Shown here: positions 1 to 7,154 of the stretch, piece after piece
Layout of the letters: the number at the start of each line of letters is the position of its first letter
How positions within the stretch are numbered: position 1 is the stretch's first letter
Assembly: GCA_035437945.1 (NCBI GenBank)
Contig: DAOMZG010000153.1
Location: 1 to 15,550, forward strand
Reading direction: 5' to 3'
Length of the DNA stretch: 15,550 nt
From: UBA9464 sp003445095
Lineage (GTDB): Bacteria; Verrucomicrobiota; Verrucomicrobiia; Limisphaerales; UBA9464
Position numbers and translations under genes: made by a program
The notes under the pieces: generated by a model
Told to the model about the DNA's origin: nothing
Database searches by the model: none
What the model saw: only the letters and a program-made list of their open reading frames with translations

Positions 1-170
1 TAAAAACTCCTGTCCAGGCCATCGCGAAGAATGCGCGGAACGTCATAAAGTTCGGCAAGGTGCTCGGGGAAGAGCCCGGCCACAAGTGCAGGAAGCGAGT
101 TCTGATTCCCGACGGAAATTCACGTCGCCAGCGCACCAACGGCAACGGCCGGCCAATACCCGCGGCTGAA
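1..170 (-). other. Possible start of a gene running off the left edge
   Basis: One minus-strand frame is open from a TGA at 120-122 to the window edge. Its first non-ATG start candidate is a GTG at 83-81. The fragment from there (VAGLFPEHLAELYDVPRIL and onward) looks amphipathic and protein-like and would follow the small membrane-protein gene in the same direction. No ATG and no ribosome binding site are visible. The plus strand is also open from base 3 to about 230 in one frame, so the call is not secure. I recognise no family. Confidence 0.2.
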
Positions 171-422
171 TCAATCTCCGCCACCCCCGCTGTCGCCGCT
201 GGCACCCCCGCTATCTGCGTCACCTCCTGATGGATGACTTTCGCCGGAATCGTGGGAACCCCGAGAGGATGAATCGAAATCCGAAGCTACCCAATCGGTA
301 TTGCCTGAACCTGGGCGATCACTGGCGGTTTCGGAGCCGGATGTGTCGCGTCGGGAAGTGGTCACTCGCCAGACCGCGAACCCAATCACCGCGAAGATCG
401 CTGCGACCGCCAAGAGAATCAT
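171..422 (-). CDS. Small single-pass membrane protein with Ser/Gly/Asp-rich tail
   Basis: This 83-residue protein of unknown function starts at the ATG at 422-420, which overlaps the moaC stop codon as ATGA. That overlap is the reason for choosing this start over an upstream ATG at 506 that would lie inside moaC. Residues 2-19 (ILLAVAAIFAVIGFAVWR) form one hydrophobic helix that could be a membrane anchor or uncleaved signal. The rest is low-complexity and rich in Ser, Gly, Asp and Thr, ending in a GDSGGGGD tail, so it is probably disordered and outside the membrane. Translational coupling to moaC suggests co-expression but does not by itself imply a role in molybdenum cofactor synthesis. No catalytic motif or cysteine cluster is visible. 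I do not recognise the family. Confidence 0.6.
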   Translation of the reverse strand: MILLAVAAIFAVIGFAVWRVTTSRRDTSGSETASDRPGSGNTDWVASDFDSSSRGSHDSGESHPSGGDADSGGASGDSGGGGD

Positions 423-892
423 ACAGCAGGATTTTTGGGAGGAGTCTTCGTCTTGGATTTCAGACGTACGTCGCCGATCACCATTGTTCGGTCGACCGCT
501 TTGCACATGTCGTACAGCGTTAACGCCGCCATCGTCACGGCGGTCAGGGCCTCCATTTCAACCCCCGTTGGCGCGACGATGCGCGTCGTGGCAGTGATCA
601 AGATTCGATCGCGACTGGGCGGGATCTCAAAGGTCAATTCGCAGTGGGTCAGCGGAAGGGGATGGCACAGGGGAATCAGTTCGCCGGTCTTCTTGGCGGC
701 CATAATCCCCGCCAATCGCGCGGTGGCCAGCACGTTGCCCTTGGCGATTTGCTGCGCTTCAATGAGGTCCAGGGTGCCCGCGGTCAGGCGAATCTCACCC
801 ATGGCGACTGCTTCGCGGAGGACCGCCGGTTTGGTCGTTACATCAACCATACGTGCCTCGCCACTGGCAGAGAGATGCGTGAGCTGCGTCAC
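419..892 (-). CDS. moaC: MoaC, cyclic pyranopterin monophosphate synthase
   Basis: MoaC converts the GTP-derived 3',8-cyclo compound made by MoaA into cyclic pyranopterin monophosphate, an early cytoplasmic step of molybdenum cofactor synthesis. The 157-residue product starts at a GTG at 892-890, giving an N-terminus (TQLTHLSASGEARMVDV) colinear with E. coli MoaC. With this start the functional residues fall at the E. coli numbers: Lys51, His77 in IPLCHPLPLTH (73-83), and Asp128 and Lys131 in YDMCKAVD. The GVEMEALTAV motif (110-119) is also present. The C-terminus is lysine-rich and lacks the usual GGKSG. The frame stays open upstream to 1057, but that stretch does not resemble the family. 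No clear Shine-Dalgarno precedes the GTG. The stop overlaps the start of the next gene (ATGA). No other molybdopterin genes are in the window. Confidence 0.95.
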   Translation of the reverse strand: MTQLTHLSASGEARMVDVTTKPAVLREAVAMGEIRLTAGTLDLIEAQQIAKGNVLATARLAGIMAAKKTGELIPLCHPLPLTHCELTFEIPPSRDRILITATTRIVAPTGVEMEALTAVTMAALTLYDMCKAVDRTMVIGDVRLKSKTKTPPKNPAV

Positions 893-1113
893 GGCTTTAG
901 CCTGTGGTTCGGCACGCAATTGGCAAGCGTGCCTTGGAAGTCGGTATTCCAACGAACGGTGTGAAACCGTGGAGCAAAGCCCACATTGCCGGTCCACCGG
1001 TGAGAGTCGGGTTCCGCCTTCCTCTCGGTCTCGCGACACTGATCGGTCCAAATCCAACCAATTGGAGCAGTTCGATACTCGCCAGCGGCAGGCCCGGGAG
1101 TTAACTTCAGTTC

Positions 1114-1842
1114 ATGGCACTGGCATGTTCCATTCGCCGGGCGACCGGCCGTTCGCGGGCCGCCTTTACGCTGATCGAGTTGCTCGTGGTGATCGCCATC
1201 ATTGCGATCTTGGCGGGAATGCTCCTGCCGGCGTTGGCCAAGGCCAAAGCGAAGGCTCACCAGGCGCGTTGCCTCTCCAACCTCAGACAAATCGGCATCA
1301 CGTACGCGATGTACACCGGCGACTCCCGCGACCAATTCCCTTTTTCCGGGCGCGACTGGCCGCAAATGGGTTTCGTCGACGTTCTCAAACTGATGAATCC
1401 ATACATCAGCACGAACAATCGGTCCTTCTATTTGTGTCCGGCGGACAAGGGGCGTGGGTTTAACATCGAGTGGGCCATCGCCAATTCATTTCCCATTCGC
1501 ACCAACGAACTGCTCTTCCCCTGCTCGTACTATTACTACAATCAGTTTTATCACACCGACGATTCGCGGGCCCTCCAAGTTCGCCGCGTACCGGAAGTGA
1601 AGTATCCGACGAAAAAGGCGATCTCGCCGTGCTTTGCCAGCACCAAAGGAAAGTGGAATGACATTGTCAAGGGCACCGCCAGCTCGGGCCACGGACCTAA
1701 GGGAATGATGCTTCTCTTCGTGGATGGGCATGCTGAGTTCGCGTTGTACGAACGCCTCAATGCTCCGTTCAAGGAAGGCACGAAACTGATCTACAACCTC
1801 GACTGGACCGTCGGCAGCCTGGGCGGAGAGGATTTGAAGTAG
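1114..1842 (+). CDS. Prepilin-type N-terminal cleavage/methylation domain protein
   Basis: The 242-residue product belongs to the pseudopilin-like proteins expanded in Verrucomicrobia, Planctomycetes and Lentisphaerae. Residues about 18-40 carry the type IV prepilin signature FTLIELLVVIAIIAILAGM, with the conserved Glu five residues into the mature protein and a hydrophobic helix. The residue before the processing site is Ala (RAA/FTLIE) rather than the classical Gly. After the helix comes the usual ALAKAKAKAHQARCLSNLRQIG helix. Near the end is a His-x10-Asp-Gly version (HGPKGMMLLFVDGH) of the H-X9-DG motif common in this family. A prepilin peptidase would process it at the inner membrane; the substrate or structure it helps export or build is unknown. 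A GGGAG sits at 1096-1100, 13 bases before the ATG. It stands alone, without other secretion genes. Confidence 0.85.
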   Translation: MALACSIRRATGRSRAAFTLIELLVVIAIIAILAGMLLPALAKAKAKAHQARCLSNLRQIGITYAMYTGDSRDQFPFSGRDWPQMGFVDVLKLMNPYISTNNRSFYLCPADKGRGFNIEWAIANSFPIRTNELLFPCSYYYYNQFYHTDDSRALQVRRVPEVKYPTKKAISPCFASTKGKWNDIVKGTASSGHGPKGMMLLFVDGHAEFALYERLNAPFKEGTKLIYNLDWTVGSLGGEDLK

Positions 1843-1975
1843 CGGACTGGATTATGGGCAGCTTCGGCGACTCACCGAATTCGAATTGAGCGCTTCCTTG
1901 GCAGGGTGACCCGTCATAATCGCTTCCAAAGAATACACGGCGTCTCGTTTCAATGCTGATGGTAGGTTTTTCTTT

Positions 1976-3124
1976 ATGAGCAATGCACCTCCGCCAGGCC
2001 CGGCGGCTAGTCCGTTCGAACAACATCTCCGTGACCAGGTCATCCTGCCCGGGCGCGCCTACACGTTCGACATGGATGACGGGCCCGAGCGTGCACACCT
2101 GGCTAAGGTTGGGCCGTTTGGCCAGGCCTTGGAGTTTCTCGAGAGTGGGGTGCAGGGCGAGTATGCCAAAGCGGACGCCGACGCTAGCGCGCACCAGCGC
2201 GTTCATCGATGGCTGGCCCGTTGTTCTATCGTGAGTGGCGCGCTGGCCGTGATGCTGGCGATCATCCAGCAGGCGGTTGCGCGCACGATTCCGCAGTGGG
2301 CGGGTTTCGCGGCGGTACTCGAAGGCATTGCCGCCTTGGCGGGTTTGGTGGCCGTTTGCTTCGGCCTCTATGTCAAGCATGACAAGCGCTGGTTCGTCCA
2401 TCGTCATGTCGCCGAGCGGCTTCGCATGATCAAATTCCTGGCCCTCGGTCAGGCGGATCTCTGGGCCGGGCAGGTTCAGGAGTGGAAATCCTGGGTTGAA
2501 GCGCGGGTCGCCGACGTTGTGAAGATTCGGAAGCTCGATCCGAGTAAGCAGTTTGAGGAGGTTAAGGACTGGGCCAAAAGCGGAGAAGCTGAACCCGTTG
2601 AACCGGTGCCGCCGGTCGAACCTTCGGTCGCACCAGACATCCTGCGGGCGGGCGCGACGTATTATCAATGGAAGCGCGTGGAGTATCAGGCGCGATATTT
2701 CGAGACGCAGGCAGGCAAACTCCGCAAGCAGGTTGGGCCGCTGCACCACTGGGGGGTGTGGTTCTTTTTCGGCGCCAGCTTGGCCGTGCTCGTGCATCTC
2801 TTCGCTGACTGGCGGGCCGCGGCTACGGCGGGTGCGGTCCACGAAGTATGGCATTTTGTGGGCGTGTGGGGCCTCGCGGCCGCGGCGTTGTTGCCAGTGG
2901 TAAACCTGTCGAGGCGAGTCTGGATTGGCGCATTCGAACTGGTGCACAGCGCCAGCCTGTTCGAAGCCAAGCAACGCGCGCTGAAGGCGCTGTCCGCGCA
3001 GTTACATCGCGATTGCGAAAATCTCCCTGCCACGATGCACCACATTGCCCACGTCGAGCATTTCCTGGAACACGAACACCGCGAATGGCTCCGTTTGTTA
3101 TTGGAGGCGGAGTGGTTCCTGTGA
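1976..3124 (+). CDS. Four-TM membrane protein, tandem SLATT/DUF4231-like modules
   Basis: This 382-residue protein has four predicted membrane helices in two pairs: about 79-100 and 110-133, then 257-278 and 292-316. Each pair is preceded by a helix rich in aromatic and charged residues. The first pair is followed by KRWFVHRHVAERLRMIKFLAL, the W..hR..AE.LR pattern typical of SLATT two-helix modules, predicted pore-forming effectors associated with nucleotide-signalling immune systems. The second pair is preceded by YYQWKRVEYQARYFETQAGK, which resembles the pre-helix segment of DUF4231-type domains. A Pro/Glu-rich linker (about 204-221) separates the halves. The C-terminus is a charged helix ending EHREWLRLLLEAEWFL. 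The start ATG has GGTAGG at 1961-1966. No CD-NTase, SLOG, TIR or other immune sensor is adjacent. The family assignment is by pattern only, and a housekeeping membrane protein is possible. Confidence 0.65.
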   Translation: MSNAPPPGPAASPFEQHLRDQVILPGRAYTFDMDDGPERAHLAKVGPFGQALEFLESGVQGEYAKADADASAHQRVHRWLARCSIVSGALAVMLAIIQQAVARTIPQWAGFAAVLEGIAALAGLVAVCFGLYVKHDKRWFVHRHVAERLRMIKFLALGQADLWAGQVQEWKSWVEARVADVVKIRKLDPSKQFEEVKDWAKSGEAEPVEPVPPVEPSVAPDILRAGATYYQWKRVEYQARYFETQAGKLRKQVGPLHHWGVWFFFGASLAVLVHLFADWRAAATAGAVHEVWHFVGVWGLAAAALLPVVNLSRRVWIGAFELVHSASLFEAKQRALKALSAQLHRDCENLPATMHHIAHVEHFLEHEHREWLRLLLEAEWFL

Positions 3125-3296
3125 TGCCGAGCGCGCCTTCTTCACGCGCATCACCTCCCTTGAAGGGATCGGCGAAAATCCGGACGTAGAAGCCGCGATC
3201 CTAATGCCAAGGGAAAGGCGGCTCTTCGCAACGCTTGGCCCGTCTTTGCAAGACCTGCCTCAGATGCGCTCCAGACGTATTCGGCGGCTCATTCGC

Positions 3297-3893
3297 TTAC
3301 CTTCGTCGCCGGGCGCCATTGAGAAATAAGGCCACCACACGCTGCGCCAATTCGCCATCCAGTCGCCCGGTCGGAGCGATTAAGTGCATTCGAATCTGGT
3401 GGCTGATGCTGCCGTAAATTCCGTGGGTCAGCTCGGCCGTGTCCAAGCTGGAATCCAATTCTCCGCGCTTCTGGCCGTCGCTAATGATTCCCATGACGAA
3501 CTCGAAGTTTCTCCGGCGCTTTTTCGGGTTGATGCTGTCCGGTGGAATCTCCTCGGCCGCAGCGAACACCGCCGCCAGCGCGAGTCGGGTGAGGTGTTGA
3601 TGTGTCCCGCAGAACTCAAAAAGAACGGTGGCGATTCCGATCAGCTTCTGCTCAGTGCTGAGTCCGGCCGCCGCGGCGTCAACCATTAGTCGATAAGGCT
3701 CGTCGAAGGCGAAGTCGAGAATAGCCCGGAAAAGTCCGGCCTTGTTCTCGAAGTGGTAGTAGAGCGTCGGCTTGGATAGTCCAGTGGCTTCGAGGATGTC
3801 GGTGACCGAAGTGCCGGCATAACCTCGGCGGGCAAATGCTTCGATGGCGGAATTGAGCACTGCCTGTCGCGCGTCAACTGGCTTATCCTGCAT
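3297..3893 (-). CDS. TetR/AcrR family transcriptional regulator
   Basis: The 198-residue product is a typical-length TetR-family repressor. Residues about 8-55 form the N-terminal DNA-binding domain. The recognition region is YAGTSVTDILEATGLS followed by KPTLYYHFENKAGLF, the family's most conserved signature. The rest (about 60-190) is a helical ligand-binding and dimerisation domain that does not reveal the ligand. The start ATG at 3893-3891 touches a perfect palindrome (3893-3912) that is very probably its own operator. The stop is 172 bases from the end of the four-TM membrane protein, which converges with it. The haloperoxidase gene lies divergently with 274 bases between, so it is a plausible but unproven target. 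The C-terminus is basic (NGARRRR). Confidence 0.93.
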   Translation of the reverse strand: MQDKPVDARQAVLNSAIEAFARRGYAGTSVTDILEATGLSKPTLYYHFENKAGLFRAILDFAFDEPYRLMVDAAAAGLSTEQKLIGIATVLFEFCGTHQHLTRLALAAVFAAAEEIPPDSINPKKRRRNFEFVMGIISDGQKRGELDSSLDTAELTHGIYGSISHQIRMHLIAPTGRLDGELAQRVVALFLNGARRRR

Positions 3894-3912
3894 ACCTACC
3901 GAACGGTAGGTA
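3893..3912. promoter_or_regulatory. Perfect palindrome, probable TetR operator
   Basis: TACCTACCGAACGGTAGGTA has two 9-base arms (3893-3901 and 3904-3912) that are exact reverse complements around a central AA. Palindromes of this size and spacing are classic TetR-family operators. It overlaps the A of the tetR start codon, so a bound repressor would block tetR transcription. I see no second copy in the window, which favours autoregulation plus targets elsewhere. Confidence 0.75.
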
Positions 3913-4167
3913 GCAGCGCGAGGTAGTCAATTTTGGGGCTTTCGACTCTCGTCGCGGCTGGGTTCAGAAAGCGGTGAACAGCCGCTCGTCGTTGAGAAGA
4001 TTGGCATATGCTCCCCACCAATTGTCACCGTCAGTTGCGGAACGTGCTTCGCAGCTCGGTTTAAAGTCCGCCGCTCTGCCACGGTCTGAATACCTTTGGC
4101 CCCAGTTTACGACCGACAGCCCCATTGCCAGTCCGGTCAGTGACCGGCAGAATCATGCTCGCAGAAG

Positions 4168-6360
4168 ATGAATCTCGCAGTTTCTCCTGCTTCGCCGGCC
4201 TGTGCTACGGCCTGTCAATTCACTGGCCGAATCCGATTCACGATCGCGAGTTGGGCTCACTTGGTGATACTTTTCGCGGCTTGTTTCGCTGTCCCAGCCG
4301 CGGATCCCCAGAGCATCGCGCGTATTTGGGATGAACGAGCCCTCGCGGCCATACGAGCCGACACACCGCATCCGCCCGGGCAAGCGCGAAATCTCTTCAG
4401 CTTTTCCGTGTGCATGTATGACGCGTGGTCGGGCTATGACACCAATTCGTCGGTCGGATATATTTACCACACCAAACATACCGCATCTGACGTCGAAGCC
4501 GCCCGGCGCGAAGCCATCAGTTATGCCGTTTTTCGAATGATGAAGGAGCGCCACGCGTTTTCTCGAACCGCTGCGAACACGCTTGCCGCCGATGATGCGC
4601 TGATGACGTCCTTGGGGTATGATATTAACAATAACACGCGTGATACTTCCACTCCGGCTGGTGTCGGGAACACCATCTATGATGTCGTTTCGCAGTGGTT
4701 CAGTAATGATGGTTCGCGGGGGGCCAATGGGACTCCCTACCCAATCAAGGACCCGCCCATCGCTTACCCGGATTATCCAGTCAGCGAGGGGGGCTATGTC
4801 TTCCTCAATCCACCGTTAGCCGTGACTTTGCCTGGAATCAACGATGGGAATGGCAACACCGTCGTTGACATTAATCGATGGCAACGGCTGCAGATCGTCA
4901 ATGCCGTGGATCAAAACGGGTTTCCTCAGGGCCCTATTCAGCCCTATCTTGGGGCCCAATGGCTTCGGGTGCGACCTTACGAACTGGCGCGCATTGATCC
5001 GACTCTGCCCTGGATCGATCCCGGACCTCCTCCGTTCTACGGTGGGGCGACCCACGACCAATTTGTGAGAGAAGTCGTGGCCGTCATCACGGCGAGCAGC
5101 CAATTAACTTCGGATGACGGAGTTACTATCGACATTTCTCCCGCGGTTTATGGAAATAACGATCTTGAATTCGGTGGCCACTATGGAGACGGCAGCCTCG
5201 ACATCTATAACGGAACGGGGCATTCGGTTAACCCGGTTACCGGCCTTCCGTACGCCCCGAACGTAGTCAAGCGGGGCGACTATGCTCGGGCGCTCTCCGA
5301 GTTCTGGGCCGACGGCCCGAACTCAGAAACGCCTCCGGGGCATTGGAACGTGGTCGCCAATGATGTCTCCGATCGGCTGACTGAAAAAAGGATCGGCGGC
5401 ACCGGTCCGGTGGTCGACGACTTGGAATGGGACGTTAAAATCTATTTTGCGGTAAACGCGGCGGTTCATGAGGCCGGCTGCGCGTGCTGGGCCGTCAAGC
5501 GCTACTATGATGCCTGGCGTCCCCTCAGCGCTGTCCGCTACCTGGGTGGGCTTGGGCAATCAAGCAGTCCCGGTCTTCAGTCGTATAACGTCAATGGACT
5601 CCCGCTAATTCCGAACCTGATCGAATTGGTAACGGCGAGTACCGCGGCCCAGGGTGGGCGCCATGCGGGCTTAACTCCAGGCAAGGTCGCGGTGTTGTGT
5701 TGGCCTGGTGAAACGCCTCAGCGGACACAGGCCAATGGCGTTCGCTTCGTGCATGCGGACTCCTGGATGACGTATCAACGAACCAATTTCGTGACGCCGG
5801 CATTTCCCGGATATATCTCCGGACACAGCACGTTTAGCCGTTCCGCCGCCGAAGTCCTCGCTGCGATTACCGGCTCCAAGTTTTTCCCGGGCGGCCTTGG
5901 CACCTATACGATCACCAATCTTATCAATGAGAAAGGCCCCTCGGAACCGGTGAACCTCCGTTATGCCACCTATTACGACGCCGCCGACGGCGCCGGACTC
6001 TCCCGAATCTACGGCGGGATTCATCCTCCCGCGGACAACTATGGCGGGCGTCGAGTGGGGGAGATGACCGGAAAGGGCACCTGGGAAACGGCGCGTAAGT
6101 ATTTTGACGGCTCAATCATCCAGTCTCCCATCAACCTTGCTTTTGAGCAACTTGGGCCCGGGCGAGACAGTCTGCGCCATAACACCATTCGAGGTATGTA
6201 CTATAAAATGCAAACTGCCCCGAACCTAAATCAGCCTTTTACCGATGTTACCGGTGTGCCAGTTCTGGCGGTTGACTCTTCATTGGCGGTGACCAATACC
6301 GCAGCCGGCTCCGACACGCTCTACCGGGCAGTCCGCAGTCTGACCTCGGACTTCCCATAA
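4168..6360 (+). CDS. Exported vanadium-dependent haloperoxidase (PAP2-type fold)
   Basis: The 730-residue product matches vanadium haloperoxidases, which use vanadate and hydrogen peroxide to oxidise halides, and which share their fold with PAP2 acid phosphatases. All seven vanadate-site residues of the Curvularia chloroperoxidase type are present with the right spacing: Lys444 and Arg451 (KRYYDAWRPLSAVRY), Ser551-Gly552-His553 (FPGYISGHSTFS), and Arg613 and His619 (SRIYGGIHPPADN). His619 would bind vanadate and His553 would be the acid-base residue. A hydrophobic segment (about 24-44, ending AVPAADP) suggests a signal peptide after an unusually long n-region. Residues about 655-730 form an extra tail with YYKMQTAPNLNQPF, resembling beta-type C-terminal modules of secreted verrucomicrobial enzymes. 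The ATG has no strong ribosome binding site, so the exact start is uncertain. Halide preference cannot be read; a phosphatase activity is the alternative. Confidence 0.9.
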   Translation: MNLAVSPASPACATACQFTGRIRFTIASWAHLVILFAACFAVPAADPQSIARIWDERALAAIRADTPHPPGQARNLFSFSVCMYDAWSGYDTNSSVGYIYHTKHTASDVEAARREAISYAVFRMMKERHAFSRTAANTLAADDALMTSLGYDINNNTRDTSTPAGVGNTIYDVVSQWFSNDGSRGANGTPYPIKDPPIAYPDYPVSEGGYVFLNPPLAVTLPGINDGNGNTVVDINRWQRLQIVNAVDQNGFPQGPIQPYLGAQWLRVRPYELARIDPTLPWIDPGPPPFYGGATHDQFVREVVAVITASSQLTSDDGVTIDISPAVYGNNDLEFGGHYGDGSLDIYNGTGHSVNPVTGLPYAPNVVKRGDYARALSEFWADGPNSETPPGHWNVVANDVSDRLTEKRIGGTGPVVDDLEWDVKIYFAVNAAVHEAGCACWAVKRYYDAWRPLSAVRYLGGLGQSSSPGLQSYNVNGLPLIPNLIELVTASTAAQGGRHAGLTPGKVAVLCWPGETPQRTQANGVRFVHADSWMTYQRTNFVTPAFPGYISGHSTFSRSAAEVLAAITGSKFFPGGLGTYTITNLINEKGPSEPVNLRYATYYDAADGAGLSRIYGGIHPPADNYGGRRVGEMTGKGTWETARKYFDGSIIQSPINLAFEQLGPGRDSLRHNTIRGMYYKMQTAPNLNQPFTDVTGVPVLAVDSSLAVTNTAAGSDTLYRAVRSLTSDFP

Positions 6361-6478
6361 TCGGGCGGGAAGGAGCGGTCACTGATGGTCCGTTCAGTCC
6401 TGTCGAATCGGTGCCTAACCGACTCGCACGGCCAGTTTTTGATGTTGTCGCACTGGAAGACATGGTTGGCTAATCACA

Positions 6479-7009
6479 ATGAAGCTGTCGGAACTTCACT
6501 TGGGCATGGCGGTGACGCACCCGCAGTATGGACTGGGCACGGTTAAGGCGATCAGCGAGCACGCTGCGGAAATCCTGTTTAACGATTCACGGCGTCCGGT
6601 CGATCCCGAGGCCAGTCATCTCGTGCCGGCCGAATCTCACGCCAACCTTACCGCGCTGAGTTTGCCGCTGAGTCAATTGATCGAGCAAACGGTGGCGGCG
6701 GTCGCGGATCGGCTGGGACTCGAAAAGCCCGAGTCGAATGTCGGAGAATTGGCGCCGCGTTGGCGGGGCGGACGCCTGGTCTTGCATCCGCACGATCCAG
6801 GTTTGGCGAGTAAGGAGATCGAACTGGAAGTCTTCTTCCACAAGATCGTGATGGTCCGGAATAACCTCCGTGTTTTGGAACAAAAGATTAACGCGAGCGA
6901 AACGCTGACCAGCGCCGAGAAGTTCGATTGGCAACAATATGTTACCCGCTGTTACGGCTCGTTAACCACGTTTAACCTGCTGTTTAAGGACAAAGAGGCC
7001 CAATTCTGA
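6479..7009 (+). CDS. Conserved hypothetical protein with GLGTV-type N-terminal domain
   Basis: This 176-residue protein has two regions. Residues about 1-50 (LGMAVTHPQYGLGTVKAIS, then AEILF) resemble small SH3/Tudor-like barrels such as those at the N-terminus of CarD or the C-terminus of UvrD/PcrA, which begin with G..V.H..yG.G.V. Residues about 93-176 are the most conserved-looking part: WRGGRLVLHPHDP, EVFFHKIVMVRNNLRVLEQK, and a C-terminal VTRCYGSLTTFNLLFKDK. I associate this C-terminal block with unnamed proteins of Planctomycetes and Verrucomicrobia, from memory. There is no signal peptide, membrane helix or recognisable catalytic motif, so it is probably a cytoplasmic binding protein. 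It lies between the haloperoxidase and a convergent recF. No strong Shine-Dalgarno is present. Function unknown. Confidence 0.8.
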   Translation: MKLSELHLGMAVTHPQYGLGTVKAISEHAAEILFNDSRRPVDPEASHLVPAESHANLTALSLPLSQLIEQTVAAVADRLGLEKPESNVGELAPRWRGGRLVLHPHDPGLASKEIELEVFFHKIVMVRNNLRVLEQKINASETLTSAEKFDWQQYVTRCYGSLTTFNLLFKDKEAQF

Positions 7010-7035
7010 CTGCGCGGATTCCACGGGAAGTGGAG

Positions 7036-7069
7036 AGACGCCGCACCTCTGGCGTGGTCTGCGGCGTCT
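7036..7069. repeat. Perfect 10-bp inverted repeat between convergent genes
   Basis: AGACGCCGCA (7036-7045) and TGCGGCGTCT (7060-7069) are exact reverse complements with a 14-base loop. The stem lies in the 145-base gap between the stops of the hypothetical gene and recF. No T tract follows on either strand, so it is not a standard intrinsic terminator. It could be a dispersed intergenic palindrome or a bidirectional transcript end. Confidence 0.6.
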
Positions 7070-7104
7070 GGGCGGAAGCCCTGGGAAGCAGGGTCGAAGG
7101 ATCG

Positions 7105-7143
7105 GAACCACGGACAAAATCCGATGAACACGGATGACGAACC
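7105..7143. repeat. Imperfect CACGGA/ATCCGATGAACACGGATG repeat tract
   Basis: This intergenic stretch contains CCACGGAC, then ATCCGATGAACACGGATG, then ACGAACC. These units resemble the AACCACGGATGAACACGGATG-type tracts that recur between genes in many environmental bacterial genomes, including Verrucomicrobia. It encodes nothing and lies just beyond the recF stop. The resemblance is from memory; copy number cannot be judged from one window. Confidence 0.35.
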
Positions 7144-7154
7144 ATCAAAAGCCT

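Noticed and set aside
435..1463. Plus-strand 342-residue open frame
   Set aside because: It is antisense to moaC and then out of frame with the prepilin gene; its composition is that of a GC-rich shadow frame.
1769..2974. Minus-strand 401-residue open frame
   Set aside because: It lies antisense to the four-TM protein, whose own frame shows membrane helices and conserved patterns; the minus frame shows none.
3974..4171. Plus-strand 65-residue frame between tetR and the haloperoxidase
   Set aside because: No ribosome site, no motif and Arg/Ser-rich shadow composition.
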